DNA from: Galactobacter sp052108535
GTDB lineage: Bacteria > Actinomycetota > Actinomycetes > Actinomycetales > Micrococcaceae
DNA length: 64,000 nt
Direction of reading: 5' to 3'
NCBI GenBank assembly: GCA_052108535.1
Contig: JBQDZM010000001.1
Location: 1 to 64,000, forward strand
Part shown: in pieces, positions 42,134 through 50,434 of the stretch
How positions within the stretch are numbered: position 1 is the first letter of the stretch
Layout: every line of letters begins with the position of its first letter
The notes under the pieces: model-generated
Databases searched by the model: none
What the model saw: the letters and a program-made list of their open reading frames with translations, nothing else
Told to the model about the DNA's origin: nothing
Translations under genes and position numbers: made by a program

Positions 42134-43248
42134 GCAAGAAAACCGAGCCGTCCCTCTCGGACCGAGTCCTGACGATCTTCCGTGAGGCTGGAGGTACAGA
42201 AGCCGACCTGGAGTGGGCCGAAGACGCGGCCTTCGAATTACTCTGGAAGGACGTCAAGGAGCCCTACATCGAGGCCGTCATGGGCATCGCGGCGCAAACG
42301 CTCACTGAAGCCGGTGAGCCCACCCGGGACACCTTCGGCGACGCCGAGGACTGGGCGCATGGGCAGGTCGAGTGGCTGAAGTCGGAGGGGCTGGATGCTT
42401 TCGGCTCCTCCCGTGGGCCCGTTCCGCTGCGCGTCGCCGTGGCGAATTGTCTTTGGGTCGCCGCCTGGTTCAGTGTTTTGCTCTTCGCCAATGCGCTGCT
42501 CAATCTGCTCCCCGGACGTACCCAGTGGGAATTCACCCCTGTGGTCGCGGCCCTACCCTTAATGCTGGCAGCGTTGTGTACTCTCACCTACGGAATCTAC
42601 GCGGCCGTTCGTCCACGACAGCCTTTCGGCGTGGCCGTGGCCCTGTCCGCGTTGGCCGCCGTTCTGGGAATCGCCGTCTCGACCTGGTTCCTGATCTTGG
42701 TCCGGGATTCTGGGCCCGAGTGGCCGTGGCCTTGGATGGCTGCACTGGTTCCCTTCTACGCGTTTCTGGCTTGGGGTGTTGGACGTTTCTGGCCGGAGCG
42801 TAGCGGCACGTCCGATGACGTGGAGCATGCCCTCGCCCTGTCGGATCCGGACTCCCCCGAGTGGACCCTGAGGCTGCAGGCGGCACTTCGCACGCGCGAT
42901 GACGTCACCGAGGAGAAGATCGCCGCCGTCATGCACGATGTCCGCTCGCATCTGCTGGACTCCGGCGCCCGACCAGCCTCGGAGTTCGGATCCCCGGAGG
43001 GCTACGCCAACACGGTTCGGCCCGACGGCTGGTTAAAGCCCCGTCGCAGGGCGTGGTTCTATCTGTCTCTTACGCTCCTGTGGTGCGTCGCGCTGGTGGC
43101 TCATGTCGTGGACCGGCAAAGCCCCCTGACGTGGGGAACCTTGGCCTACGTGTTCTGTGTGGCCTTCTCCGCCTGGGTCACCGCGGATGAGTTCAAGACC
43201 TGGCGCCATCTCGCCCGTGGCGGTCGGGAGGGACGTCAGGAGGGGTAG
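42130..43248 (+). CDS. Membrane protein with two HAAS-like signalling domains, PadR partner
   Basis: A 372-residue protein. An N-terminal helical domain (about 25-75; EPYIEAVMGIAAQTLTEAG then FGDAEDWAHG) resembles the HAAS/permease-prefix domain that ends in a (F/L)Gxxxxxa motif. Four membrane segments follow (about 105-125, 138-155, 162-185 and 195-215). A second HAAS-like domain (about 245-295; EEKIAAVMHDVRSHLLDSG then FGSPEGYAN) comes next, and two more membrane segments (about 310-330 and 337-352). The domain duplication is visible by eye. Transcriptionally and translationally coupled to PadR. The name of the family and the signal are uncertain; no transporter motif is present. Confidence 0.7.
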   Translation: MSKKTEPSLSDRVLTIFREAGGTEADLEWAEDAAFELLWKDVKEPYIEAVMGIAAQTLTEAGEPTRDTFGDAEDWAHGQVEWLKSEGLDAFGSSRGPVPLRVAVANCLWVAAWFSVLLFANALLNLLPGRTQWEFTPVVAALPLMLAALCTLTYGIYAAVRPRQPFGVAVALSALAAVLGIAVSTWFLILVRDSGPEWPWPWMAALVPFYAFLAWGVGRFWPERSGTSDDVEHALALSDPDSPEWTLRLQAALRTRDDVTEEKIAAVMHDVRSHLLDSGARPASEFGSPEGYANTVRPDGWLKPRRRAWFYLSLTLLWCVALVAHVVDRQSPLTWGTLAYVFCVAFSAWVTADEFKTWRHLARGGREGRQEG

Positions 43249-46200
43249 AAGAGCCGTTCGAAGATGGACCGCGCGTGGCGGGCCGTGCGCAGCCACTCCT
43301 CCTCCAGCTCCGCCGGATCATCCACATGCCGGTCGGTCCAGGACGCAATGGCTCGCAACTCCTGCCGATTCTCCGGAAGGGCATTCCCAGCCCGCCCGGT
43401 GCAAGCCACCACGGCGGCGCGCAGATCGGTCGCCAGGATCCAGGCGTCGGCCAGCCCTTGGGCATCGTCCGGGTCCAGGAGGCCCAACGTCGCCAGCTGA
43501 CGTAAGGCGGGCAGCGTGGAGGTCACCCGCAGCGCGCAGTGCTCATCAGCGTGCTGGAGTTGCAGGGTCTGCACCAGCCACTCCACGTCGGAGAGACCGC
43601 CTGGCCCCAGCTTCAGATGACGTTTGGGACTGATACCGCGCGGCATCCGCTCCCCCTCGACCCGGGCCTTGATCCTGCGAATCTGCTGCAGTTCATCCGG
43701 TTTCAAACCTCGTCCGTACCTGACCGGGTCCACGACCTCGACGAAGGCTTGGGCCACGTCCCGGTGGCCAGCCATGGGCAGCGCCCTGAGCAGGGCCTGG
43801 CGCTCCCAAACCTCCGCCCAACGTTCGTAGTACTCGCGGTAGGAGTCCACGGTGCGCACCATGGCACCCTGTCTTCCCTCGGGACGCAGATCGGCATCGA
43901 GTTCAAGTCGACGTTCCGCCAGCACGGCAGGTTTCAACGGAGCCCGCAGCAGCGTCCCCACCGCCTGGGCGAGCCGCTCTGCCTGAGCCTGGGCGTCCTG
44001 AGCAGAGGAGCCCGGCAAAGGTTGGTGGACATAGAGCACGTCGGCGTCGGAGCCGTAGCCGATCTCGCGGCCGCCCTGCCGTCCCATGGCGACCACCAGC
44101 AATCGGGTGAACTCCCCGTGTTCGGCGTAGTCGCGGTTCTCCGCGACCCGGAGGGCCCCGATGACCGTAGCGCGGTCCACGTCGGCCAGTGCGGAGCCCA
44201 CGGCGGAGACGTCCAACAGCCCGGACCCGTCCGCCAGGGCCGTGCGCAGCTGCTCGCGACGTCGGGTCAGGCGGACCAGGCGCATGCCCCCGTCCGGATC
44301 CTTGGTGTGCCGCGTCAGCTTGGCCTCGATCTCGCCCCAGAGTTTCTTCCAGCTCGGCGGGTAGAGCTCCTGGTCGTTGCCCAGCCAGGCCGTTGATTCC
44401 GGGGAGACCTCCAAGAGGTCAGACACCATGCGTGAGGTGCCCAGGATGTGGCACAACCGCTCGGCGCCGGCGGGGGAATCGCGCAACATCGCCAGGAACC
44501 ACGGGGAACCGCCTAGAGACTCCGCCAGCCGCCGGAAGCCGAGCAGCGCGGCGTCCGGATCCACCGAGTCGGCCATCCACCCCAACAACACGGGCAACAG
44601 TTGCCGCTGCAGTGCGGCGGAGCGCGAGACACCGGCCGTGAGCGCCTCGATGTGGGCCATCGCTTGGCGAGGTGAGGCATACCCGAGGGCGGACATCCGC
44701 GCCTGCGCCGCGTCGGAGCTCAGCCGCACCTCGTCGTCGCCCAAGCGGGCGGCCGTGGCCAGCAGCGGACGGAAGAAGAGCTTCTGATGCAGGCCCTTGA
44801 CCGTGGCCTTCACCTGCTTCCACCGCTTCATGAGCCGTTCCGCGCTCCAAGGGCCCAAATCCCCCGCCACCACCATGGAGCGTGAGAGCACCCGCTGTTC
44901 TGCCTCGGATTCGGGAACCAAGTGGGAACGCCGCATCCGGATCAGCTGGATCCGGTGCTCCAAGGTGCGCAGGAAACGGTAGTCGGCGGAGAAGGCCTGC
45001 GCATCGGCGCGGGAGATGTAGGCGGTTTCGCCCAGCTCGTACAGGGCGGGCAGGGTGCCGCGCACGCGCAATCGCGGCTCAACGCGCCCGTGGACCAGTT
45101 GCAGCAGCTGCACCGTGAACTCCACGTCACGCAGACCGCCGGGCCCAAGTTTCAGCTGCCACGGAACCTGTTCCGGGGCGATATTCGAGGTGACGCGAGC
45201 CCGCATCCGCTGCACGCCCCCCACAAACCCTGGGCGCTGCGATGAGGACCAGACCAGCGGGGCCACGGCTTCCTCGTACTCGCGACCTAACTCGACATCG
45301 CCGGCGATGGCGCGCGCCTTCAGCAGCGCCTGGAATTCCCAGTCATGCGCCCACTTGTTGAGGTAGCGCACGTGGGACTCCACCGTCCTGGACAGGGCGC
45401 CGTCCTTGCCTTCCGGGCGGAGGTTGGCGTCGACCTCCCACAAGGCCGGTTCCGGGCCGGGACTCATGATGATCTGGCTGGTGCGCTTGGCCAGGTCAGC
45501 AGCCAGCGTCGCCGCCTGCTCCTGCACTGACTCCTCCGCGTCGTCCGCGACACCGTGGACCCAGATCACGTCGACGTCTGAGATGTAGTTCAGTTCGCGG
45601 GCGCCACATTTGCCCATGCCGATCACGGCCAACCGGATGACCCGGGGATCCAACCCGTCGTTGGCGTCCGCCAGTTCCGCCCTCGCCACGGCGAGCGCAC
45701 TTTCAAGGGCTGCGCCGGCCAGGTCGGAGAGTTCCGCAGCGACGGCGCCCAAACCTTCGGTGGGGTCCGCGGCGCACACGTCGCGGAGGGCCACATCCGT
45801 GATGCCGGCACGGTAGGCGACCCGCAGCGCCTTCACGACGTCCTTGCCTATGCCCGACGCCACGGGCGTCGCCTCCGTGGGGTCGGCACCGACGCTGCGC
45901 AGCAGCGTTTCCCGCCACACGCCGTAGTCCACGGGGGTAAAGCTGCTGCTACGCCGCTCGGCCAGCAGTCCCGCGTGTTCGGGATGCCTGGTCAGGAAGT
46001 CCGCGAGCGCCTCGGAGGCCCCGAGCAGTTTGAACAGCGGCCGGTGTGCGGTGCGGTCGCCGGCCAGCGTGGCCACCGACGGGGCGCGGGAGAGCAGCCG
46101 GACCAGGCAGGTCAGGGCCTGGTCAGGATTGGCTGCCTGCCTCAGGCCGTCGAGGAGGGTCGTGGGGTCAATCCCCTCGAGTTCCTTCGCGTCGAGGAAA

Positions 46201-46301
46201 CGGCGCACCAGGTCCAGGTCCACGAACCCGACCGAGAGAAGTTCTCTGGTCGAGTACGTGGGCCGCTGCGTTGGTGGACCTGACGACACCGGGTGGCTCA
46301 C
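43236..46301 (-). CDS. glnE: Bifunctional glutamine synthetase adenylyltransferase/deadenylyltransferase
   Basis: The protein has 1021 residues from GTG 46301, which overlaps the glnA2 stop as GTGA and has GGAG upstream. It has two nucleotidyltransferase domains: N-terminal (RLAVIGMGKCGARELNYISDVDVIW, deadenylylating half) and C-terminal (RLLVVAMGRQGGREIGYGSDADVLYVH, adenylylating half). Each is followed by a KLGPGGLRDVEF / KLGPGGLSDVEW motif. It switches GlnA1 off or on by AMP transfer to Tyr402. The 3' end overlaps the convergent HAAS-like gene by 13 bp. Order glnA1 ... glnE-glnA2 is as in mycobacteria. Confidence 0.95.
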   Translation of the reverse strand: MSHPVSSGPPTQRPTYSTRELLSVGFVDLDLVRRFLDAKELEGIDPTTLLDGLRQAANPDQALTCLVRLLSRAPSVATLAGDRTAHRPLFKLLGASEALADFLTRHPEHAGLLAERRSSSFTPVDYGVWRETLLRSVGADPTEATPVASGIGKDVVKALRVAYRAGITDVALRDVCAADPTEGLGAVAAELSDLAGAALESALAVARAELADANDGLDPRVIRLAVIGMGKCGARELNYISDVDVIWVHGVADDAEESVQEQAATLAADLAKRTSQIIMSPGPEPALWEVDANLRPEGKDGALSRTVESHVRYLNKWAHDWEFQALLKARAIAGDVELGREYEEAVAPLVWSSSQRPGFVGGVQRMRARVTSNIAPEQVPWQLKLGPGGLRDVEFTVQLLQLVHGRVEPRLRVRGTLPALYELGETAYISRADAQAFSADYRFLRTLEHRIQLIRMRRSHLVPESEAEQRVLSRSMVVAGDLGPWSAERLMKRWKQVKATVKGLHQKLFFRPLLATAARLGDDEVRLSSDAAQARMSALGYASPRQAMAHIEALTAGVSRSAALQRQLLPVLLGWMADSVDPDAALLGFRRLAESLGGSPWFLAMLRDSPAGAERLCHILGTSRMVSDLLEVSPESTAWLGNDQELYPPSWKKLWGEIEAKLTRHTKDPDGGMRLVRLTRRREQLRTALADGSGLLDVSAVGSALADVDRATVIGALRVAENRDYAEHGEFTRLLVVAMGRQGGREIGYGSDADVLYVHQPLPGSSAQDAQAQAERLAQAVGTLLRAPLKPAVLAERRLELDADLRPEGRQGAMVRTVDSYREYYERWAEVWERQALLRALPMAGHRDVAQAFVEVVDPVRYGRGLKPDELQQIRRIKARVEGERMPRGISPKRHLKLGPGGLSDVEWLVQTLQLQHADEHCALRVTSTLPALRQLATLGLLDPDDAQGLADAWILATDLRAAVVACTGRAGNALPENRQELRAIASWTDRHVDDPAELEEEWLRTARHARSIFERLFYPS

Positions 46302-47638
46302 AGGACTCCGAGGTACCTGTTGAGCTCGTACGGGCTGACGTCGTGGCGGTACGCGTCCCATTCGTCCTGTTTGTTGCGCAGGAAGGCATCGAAGGCCTTC
46401 TCCCCGAGCACGGAGGCCACGAGGTCAGACTCCTCCATGATCCGAATCGCGTCATGCAGCGTGGCGGGCAACGGGGTGTGGCCCATGGCGCGGCGCTCCG
46501 TAGTGGTCATGGACCAAACGTCGTCCTCAGTGGCCGGAGCCAATTCGTAGTCGTCGGTGATGCCCTTCAGCCCGGCCGCCAGCACCAGCGCGTATGCCAG
46601 GTAGGGGTTCGAAGCGGAGTCGATGCCGCGGTATTCCAGGCGGGCGCTCTGACCCTTATCCGGCTTGTAGAGCGGGACGCGGATCAAGGCGGAACGGTTG
46701 TTGTGGCCCCAGGCCACGTGGCTGGGGGCCTCGCCTCCGCCCCACATGCGCTTGTAGGAGTTCACGAACTGGTTGGTGACCGCGGTGATCTCGGAAGAGT
46801 GCTTGAGCACGCCGGCCATGAACTGCCGTGCCGTCTGGGAGAGCTGGTACTCCTGCCCTGCCTCGAAGAAGGCGTTGCGGTCTCCTTCGAAGAGCGAGAA
46901 GTGAGTGTGCATACCGGAGCCGGGCTCGTCGGCGAAGGGCTTGGGCATGAAGGTCGCGTAGATCCCCTGCTGCAGTGCCACTTCCTTCACCACGGTGCGG
47001 AAGGTCATCAGGTTGTCCGCGCTGGTGAGGGCGTCGGCGAAGCGCAGGTCGATCTCGTTCTGCCCCGGGCCGTTCTCGTGGTGGGAGAACTCGACCGGGA
47101 TCCCCACGCTCTCCAGCATGGTCACGGCCTGACGGCGGAAGTCCTGCGCCACGCCGCCTGGCACGTGGTCAAAGAAGCCGCCGTGATCCACCGGGCGGGG
47201 CCGGCCGTTGGCGTCCAGCTCGTCCGACTTCAGCAGGTAGAACTCCACCTCCGGGTGGGTGTAGCAGGTGAAGCCCATCTCCGCGGCCACGTTGAGCTGC
47301 TTACGCAACACGTGCCTCGGGTCCGCTGCGGCGTGCTCGCCATCCGGGGTGAGAATGTCGCAGAACATCCGTGAGGTGGGTTCGGTCTCGCCTCGCCACG
47401 GCAGGATCTGGAACGTGGAGGGGTCTGGACGCAGCAGCATATCCGCCTCGGAGATGCGGCCGAGGCCCTCCATGGAGGAACCGTCGAATCCGAGGCCCTC
47501 ACTGAAAGCGCCCTCAACCTCTGCGGGAGCCAGGGCGATGGACTTCAGGGAACCGCCCACATCCGTGAACCACAGCCGCACAAAGCGCACGTCGCGTTCC
47601 TCGATGGTACGGAGCACGAACTCCTGCTGACGGTCCAT
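46298..47638 (-). CDS. glnA2: Type I glutamine synthetase, GSI-alpha-like, GlnA2
   Basis: The protein has 446 residues from ATG 47638, with GGAGGAG 8 nt upstream; the longer opening at 47692 is rejected. It has GS motifs FDGSSMEGLG, PEVEFYLL, FMPKPFADEPGSGMHTHFSL, NSYKRMWGG, NRSALIRVP and RLEYRGIDSASNPYL. The adenylylation loop around Tyr402 of GlnA1 is absent (here ELAPATEDDVWSM), so it should be insensitive to GlnE. Mycobacterial GlnA2 is dispensable for growth and some homologues act on other amino acids or polyamines, so true glutamine synthesis is likely but not proved. It forms an operon with glnE. Confidence 0.92.
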   Translation of the reverse strand: MDRQQEFVLRTIEERDVRFVRLWFTDVGGSLKSIALAPAEVEGAFSEGLGFDGSSMEGLGRISEADMLLRPDPSTFQILPWRGETEPTSRMFCDILTPDGEHAAADPRHVLRKQLNVAAEMGFTCYTHPEVEFYLLKSDELDANGRPRPVDHGGFFDHVPGGVAQDFRRQAVTMLESVGIPVEFSHHENGPGQNEIDLRFADALTSADNLMTFRTVVKEVALQQGIYATFMPKPFADEPGSGMHTHFSLFEGDRNAFFEAGQEYQLSQTARQFMAGVLKHSSEITAVTNQFVNSYKRMWGGGEAPSHVAWGHNNRSALIRVPLYKPDKGQSARLEYRGIDSASNPYLAYALVLAAGLKGITDDYELAPATEDDVWSMTTTERRAMGHTPLPATLHDAIRIMEESDLVASVLGEKAFDAFLRNKQDEWDAYRHDVSPYELNRYLGVL

Positions 47639-47760
47639 GTCTACTCCTCCACGCTGATCGGTTCCCCAGGCAGGGGCTGTCCAGTGCCACACACTCTAGT
47701 GAAGGGCATGTGTCAGGCACATTGCACGCGCCGAACACCGCCGTCATCATCGTCACGGGG

Positions 47761-47946
47761 TCATTCGTCCTCGTCGTCCCAGTCCGCGTTATTGCTCTCC
47801 ACCTTGGACAGGGCGGCCTGCGCGGCCTCACGGCTGGGATATGGACCCAGCAGGCGTTTCCAGTCGGACTGGGCGCCCACCTCGACCTCTCCTGTCTCGA
47901 CGTTGTACCAGTAGTCACCCTCGTGGGCGTCAGGTACGGCAGCCAT
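47761..47946 (-). CDS. Small SPOR-like protein
   Basis: A 61-residue protein, ATG 47946 with GGAGAC close upstream. The sequence DYWYNVETGEVEVGAQSDWKRLLGPYPSREAAQAALSKVESNN is the small actinobacterial family usually annotated 'SPOR domain-containing' (sometimes mislabelled as methionine aminopeptidase because it lies beside map). It has a beta-hairpin then the GPYPSREAAQAAL helix of a half SPOR-like fold; it is much shorter than a true SPOR domain, and peptidoglycan binding is unproved. The C-terminus is acidic. It runs the same way as glnA2-glnE, 122 bp upstream of glnA2. Confidence 0.85.
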   Translation of the reverse strand: MAAVPDAHEGDYWYNVETGEVEVGAQSDWKRLLGPYPSREAAQAALSKVESNNADWDDEDE

Positions 47947-48032
47947 GGCGGTCTCCTTCGGTCGTGATGCGCGTCGGCGCCGATGTGGGCCTACGGCTTA
48001 CATGCTGCCCTGTTGGGCCCGTGACTGCCACC

Positions 48033-48062
48033 CTGACCTGGGCCGCCCACTCGTCCTAGACT
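48033..48062 (+). promoter_or_regulatory. Predicted leaderless promoter of map
   Basis: CTGACC (-35, 48033-48038), an 18-nt spacer and TAGACT (-10, 48057-48062) lie 6 nt before the ATG at 48069. There is no Shine-Dalgarno. Confidence 0.5.
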
Positions 48063-48068
48063 GGGCGT

Positions 48069-48974
48069 ATGTCCGCAGCCTCTTCTGCTTCTTCCCCCGT
48101 CTCCTCCCGCGGCGTCCGCCGCGGCCTGCTCACCCCCGGTGTCATCGGTGCCATGCGGCATGTCCCGGACTCGATCGCGCGCCCCGAGTACGTGGGTCGG
48201 ACCGAGCCCGTGGAGGGTGTGGTCAGCGACGTCAAGGATGCGCAGACCATCGCCCGGATCGAGGCGGCTTCCCAAGTCGCGGCCGACGCCCTGGAGGTCG
48301 TGGGGCAGGCCGTGGTCCCGGGCGTCACCACGGACCAGCTGGACCGGATCGGGCACGAATACCTGCTCGATCATCATGCCTACCCCTCTACCCTGGGCTA
48401 CCGGGGCTTCCCCAAATCCCTGTGCACGTCCATCAACGAGGTCATCTGCCACGGCATCCCCGATTCCACCGTGATCCAGGACGGCGACATCGTCAACATC
48501 GATGTGACCGCGTACCTGGACGGCGTGCACGGCGACACCAACGCAACCTTCGAGGCCGGCCAGGTCTCCACCGCGGCGCATGACCTTGTGGAGCACACCA
48601 GGGAAGCCCTCCGGCGCGGCATCAAGGCCGTCAAGCCGGGGCGCCGGATCAACGTGATCGGTCGCAGCATCGAGGTCTACGCCAAGCGTTTTGGGCTCGG
48701 CGTGGTCCGCGATTACACAGGCCACGGGGTCGGCGAGGAGTTCCACTCCGGCCTGATCGTTCCCCACTACGACGCTGCACCGCTCTACGACACGGAGATT
48801 GTCCCTGGCATGGTCTTCACCATCGAACCCATGCTGACTTTGGGCGGGATCGAGTGGGACCAGTGGGATGACGACTGGACGGTCGTGACCCGTGACGGTA
48901 GCCTCACCGCACAATTTGAGCACACCCTGGTGGTCGAGGACGACGGCGCTCGGATCCTCACGCTGCCAGCCTGA
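48069..48974 (+). CDS. map: Methionine aminopeptidase, type I
   Basis: A 301-residue protein. After about 45 N-terminal residues it shows the pita-bread fold motifs: substrate His in PKSLCTSINEVICHGIP, metal ligands in NIDVTAYLDGVHGDTN (two Asp), GHGVGEEFHSG (His), FTIEPML (Glu) and AQFEHTLVV (Glu). It removes the initiator methionine from nascent proteins. The N-terminal extension (about 35 residues longer than E. coli MAP) is common in actinobacterial copies. It is probably leaderless and is followed by ppgK 63 bp on. Confidence 0.95.
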   Translation: MSAASSASSPVSSRGVRRGLLTPGVIGAMRHVPDSIARPEYVGRTEPVEGVVSDVKDAQTIARIEAASQVAADALEVVGQAVVPGVTTDQLDRIGHEYLLDHHAYPSTLGYRGFPKSLCTSINEVICHGIPDSTVIQDGDIVNIDVTAYLDGVHGDTNATFEAGQVSTAAHDLVEHTREALRRGIKAVKPGRRINVIGRSIEVYAKRFGLGVVRDYTGHGVGEEFHSGLIVPHYDAAPLYDTEIVPGMVFTIEPMLTLGGIEWDQWDDDWTVVTRDGSLTAQFEHTLVVEDDGARILTLPA

Positions 48975-49037
48975 TCCACCACCTTTCTTTCCGTGCCGGC
49001 CCCGTCAGGACGCTGGCCTGTCATGAGGAGCACCACC

Positions 49038-49844
49038 GTGAGCAAGACACCCAAACACCGTCCCACCGGCATCGGCGTGGACATCGGGGGCACGGGCATC
49101 AAGGGTGGCATCGTCGATCTGAAAAAGGGCAAGCTGATCGGGGAACGCTTCCGCATCCCCACGCCGCGCCCGGCCACCCCAGAGGCCGTGGCCCAGATCG
49201 TGGCCCAGGTCGTCGCGGAACTCCAGGACCGCGAGGATGCTCCGGCCCCCGATTCCCCCATCGGCGTGGACTTCCCGGCCATCGTCAAGCACGGGGTCAC
49301 GCTCTCTGCAGCCAATGTGGACCCGGCCTGGATCGGGACCGACGCCGATTCTTTGTTCACCGAGGTATTGGGACGCCCGGTGCACCTGGTCAACGACGCC
49401 GATGCAGCCGGATTGGCCGAGGCCAGGTACGGGGCGGGCAAACGCGTGGACGGACTCGTCATGACCATCACGCTCGGCACCGGCATCGGTGGGGCCATGG
49501 TGATGGACGGGAAGTTGGTTCCCAACGCGGAGTTGGGCCACCTGGAACTGGACGGCTACGACGCGGAATCGCGGGCCTCGGCCGCGGCCCGCGAACGGGA
49601 GGACTTGAGCTGGGAGGACTACGCGGTGCGGCTGCAACGCTATTTCAGCCACGTGGAATTCATCTTCTCCCCCACCCTCTTCATCGTGGGCGGCGGGATC
49701 TCCAAGCGCAGCGAGGACTTCCTCCCCCTACTCGAGCTGAACACCCCGATCGTTCCGGCCAAGCTCAAGAACAATGCGGGCATCGTGGGCGCCGCCTACC
49801 AGGCTCATCGAGTGGAGAAACGCAAGAAGTCCTCCACGAAGTAA
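49038..49844 (+). CDS. ppgK: Polyphosphate glucokinase
   Basis: The protein has 268 residues from GTG 49038. The frame is open from 48993, but AGGAG at 49026-49030 with a 7-nt gap picks out this GTG. ROK/ASKHA motifs: GIGVDIGGTGIKGG (phosphate 1), VDFPAIVKHG, LVNDADAAGLAEARYG with the catalytic Asp, TLGTGIGGAMV (phosphate 2), and FIVGGGISKR (adenosine). It phosphorylates glucose with polyphosphate or ATP. The ELGHLELDG stretch is the ROK-type conserved segment, here without the full zinc-binding cysteines, as usual for PPGK. Confidence 0.93.
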   Translation: MSKTPKHRPTGIGVDIGGTGIKGGIVDLKKGKLIGERFRIPTPRPATPEAVAQIVAQVVAELQDREDAPAPDSPIGVDFPAIVKHGVTLSAANVDPAWIGTDADSLFTEVLGRPVHLVNDADAAGLAEARYGAGKRVDGLVMTITLGTGIGGAMVMDGKLVPNAELGHLELDGYDAESRASAAAREREDLSWEDYAVRLQRYFSHVEFIFSPTLFIVGGGISKRSEDFLPLLELNTPIVPAKLKNNAGIVGAAYQAHRVEKRKKSSTK

Positions 49845-49863
49845 GGCGCCAGCCAAAGATGAA

Positions 49864-49903
49864 CCGGCGGTGGTCCAGGCTTCCCCTCCTGGACCACCGC
49901 CGG
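49864..49903. terminator. Bidirectional hairpin terminator after ppgK
   Basis: A 16-bp perfect stem (49864-49879 with 49888-49903) and an 8-nt loop, between the convergent ppgK and nrdR. Confidence 0.82.
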
Positions 49904-49915
49904 GGTCTCATGTGT

Positions 49916-49937
49916 TCAAGGGACCTCGGTCCCTTGA
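49916..49937 (-). terminator. Small hairpin after nrdR
   Basis: An 8-bp stem (49916-49923 with 49930-49937) directly after the nrdR stop. It is weaker than the neighbouring hairpin, and the two could act together for leftward transcripts. Confidence 0.5.
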
Positions 49938-49941
49938 CGAC

Positions 49942-50430
49942 TCACTTGTACGTGAGCGGCCGCTGCTTGGGTTCGGGAGCCGGCTCCTGATCCTCACGTA
50001 GCGTAGCGATAGCTTGCTCAAAGTCCTCGAGAGTCTCGAAGTCTTGATACACGCTCGCAAATCGAAGATAGGCCACTTGGTCCAGTCGGCGCAAGGGGGC
50101 AAGGATCGCCAGACCCACCCTGTGCGCGTCCACCTCCGCCGCACCGTCGGCGCGAATGGTCTCCTCGACCTCCTGCGCCAACATCGCCAGATCGTCGTCC
50201 GAGACGGGCCTTCCCTGGCAGGCCTTGCGGACGCCGGAGACCACCTTGGCCCGACTGAACGGCTCGGCGACCCCCGAACGTTTGATCACGGACAGGCTGG
50301 CGGTTTCCATCGTCGTGAAGCGGCGGCCGCAGGCCGCACACTGCCGCCTGCGGCGGATGGCGCTACCGTCGTCGAGCACTCTGGAGTCAACGACCTTGGA
50401 ATCGGGGTTGCGGCAATACGGGCAGAACAT
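49942..50430 (-). CDS. nrdR: Transcriptional repressor NrdR
   Basis: The protein has 162 residues from ATG 50430, giving the canonical MFCPYCRNPDSKVVDSR N-terminus; the frame is open further up but unlike the family. The zinc ribbon uses Cys3, Cys6, Cys31 and Cys34. The ATP-cone domain follows (VIKRSGVAEPFSRAKVVSGVRKAC). It represses ribonucleotide reductase operons when dATP is abundant. It lies 4 bp after hisD, at the end of the dnaE-hisD-nrdR run. No NrdR box was seen nearby. Confidence 0.95.
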   Translation of the reverse strand: MFCPYCRNPDSKVVDSRVLDDGSAIRRRRQCAACGRRFTTMETASLSVIKRSGVAEPFSRAKVVSGVRKACQGRPVSDDDLAMLAQEVEETIRADGAAEVDAHRVGLAILAPLRRLDQVAYLRFASVYQDFETLEDFEQAIATLREDQEPAPEPKQRPLTYK

Positions 50431-50434
50431 GTGC

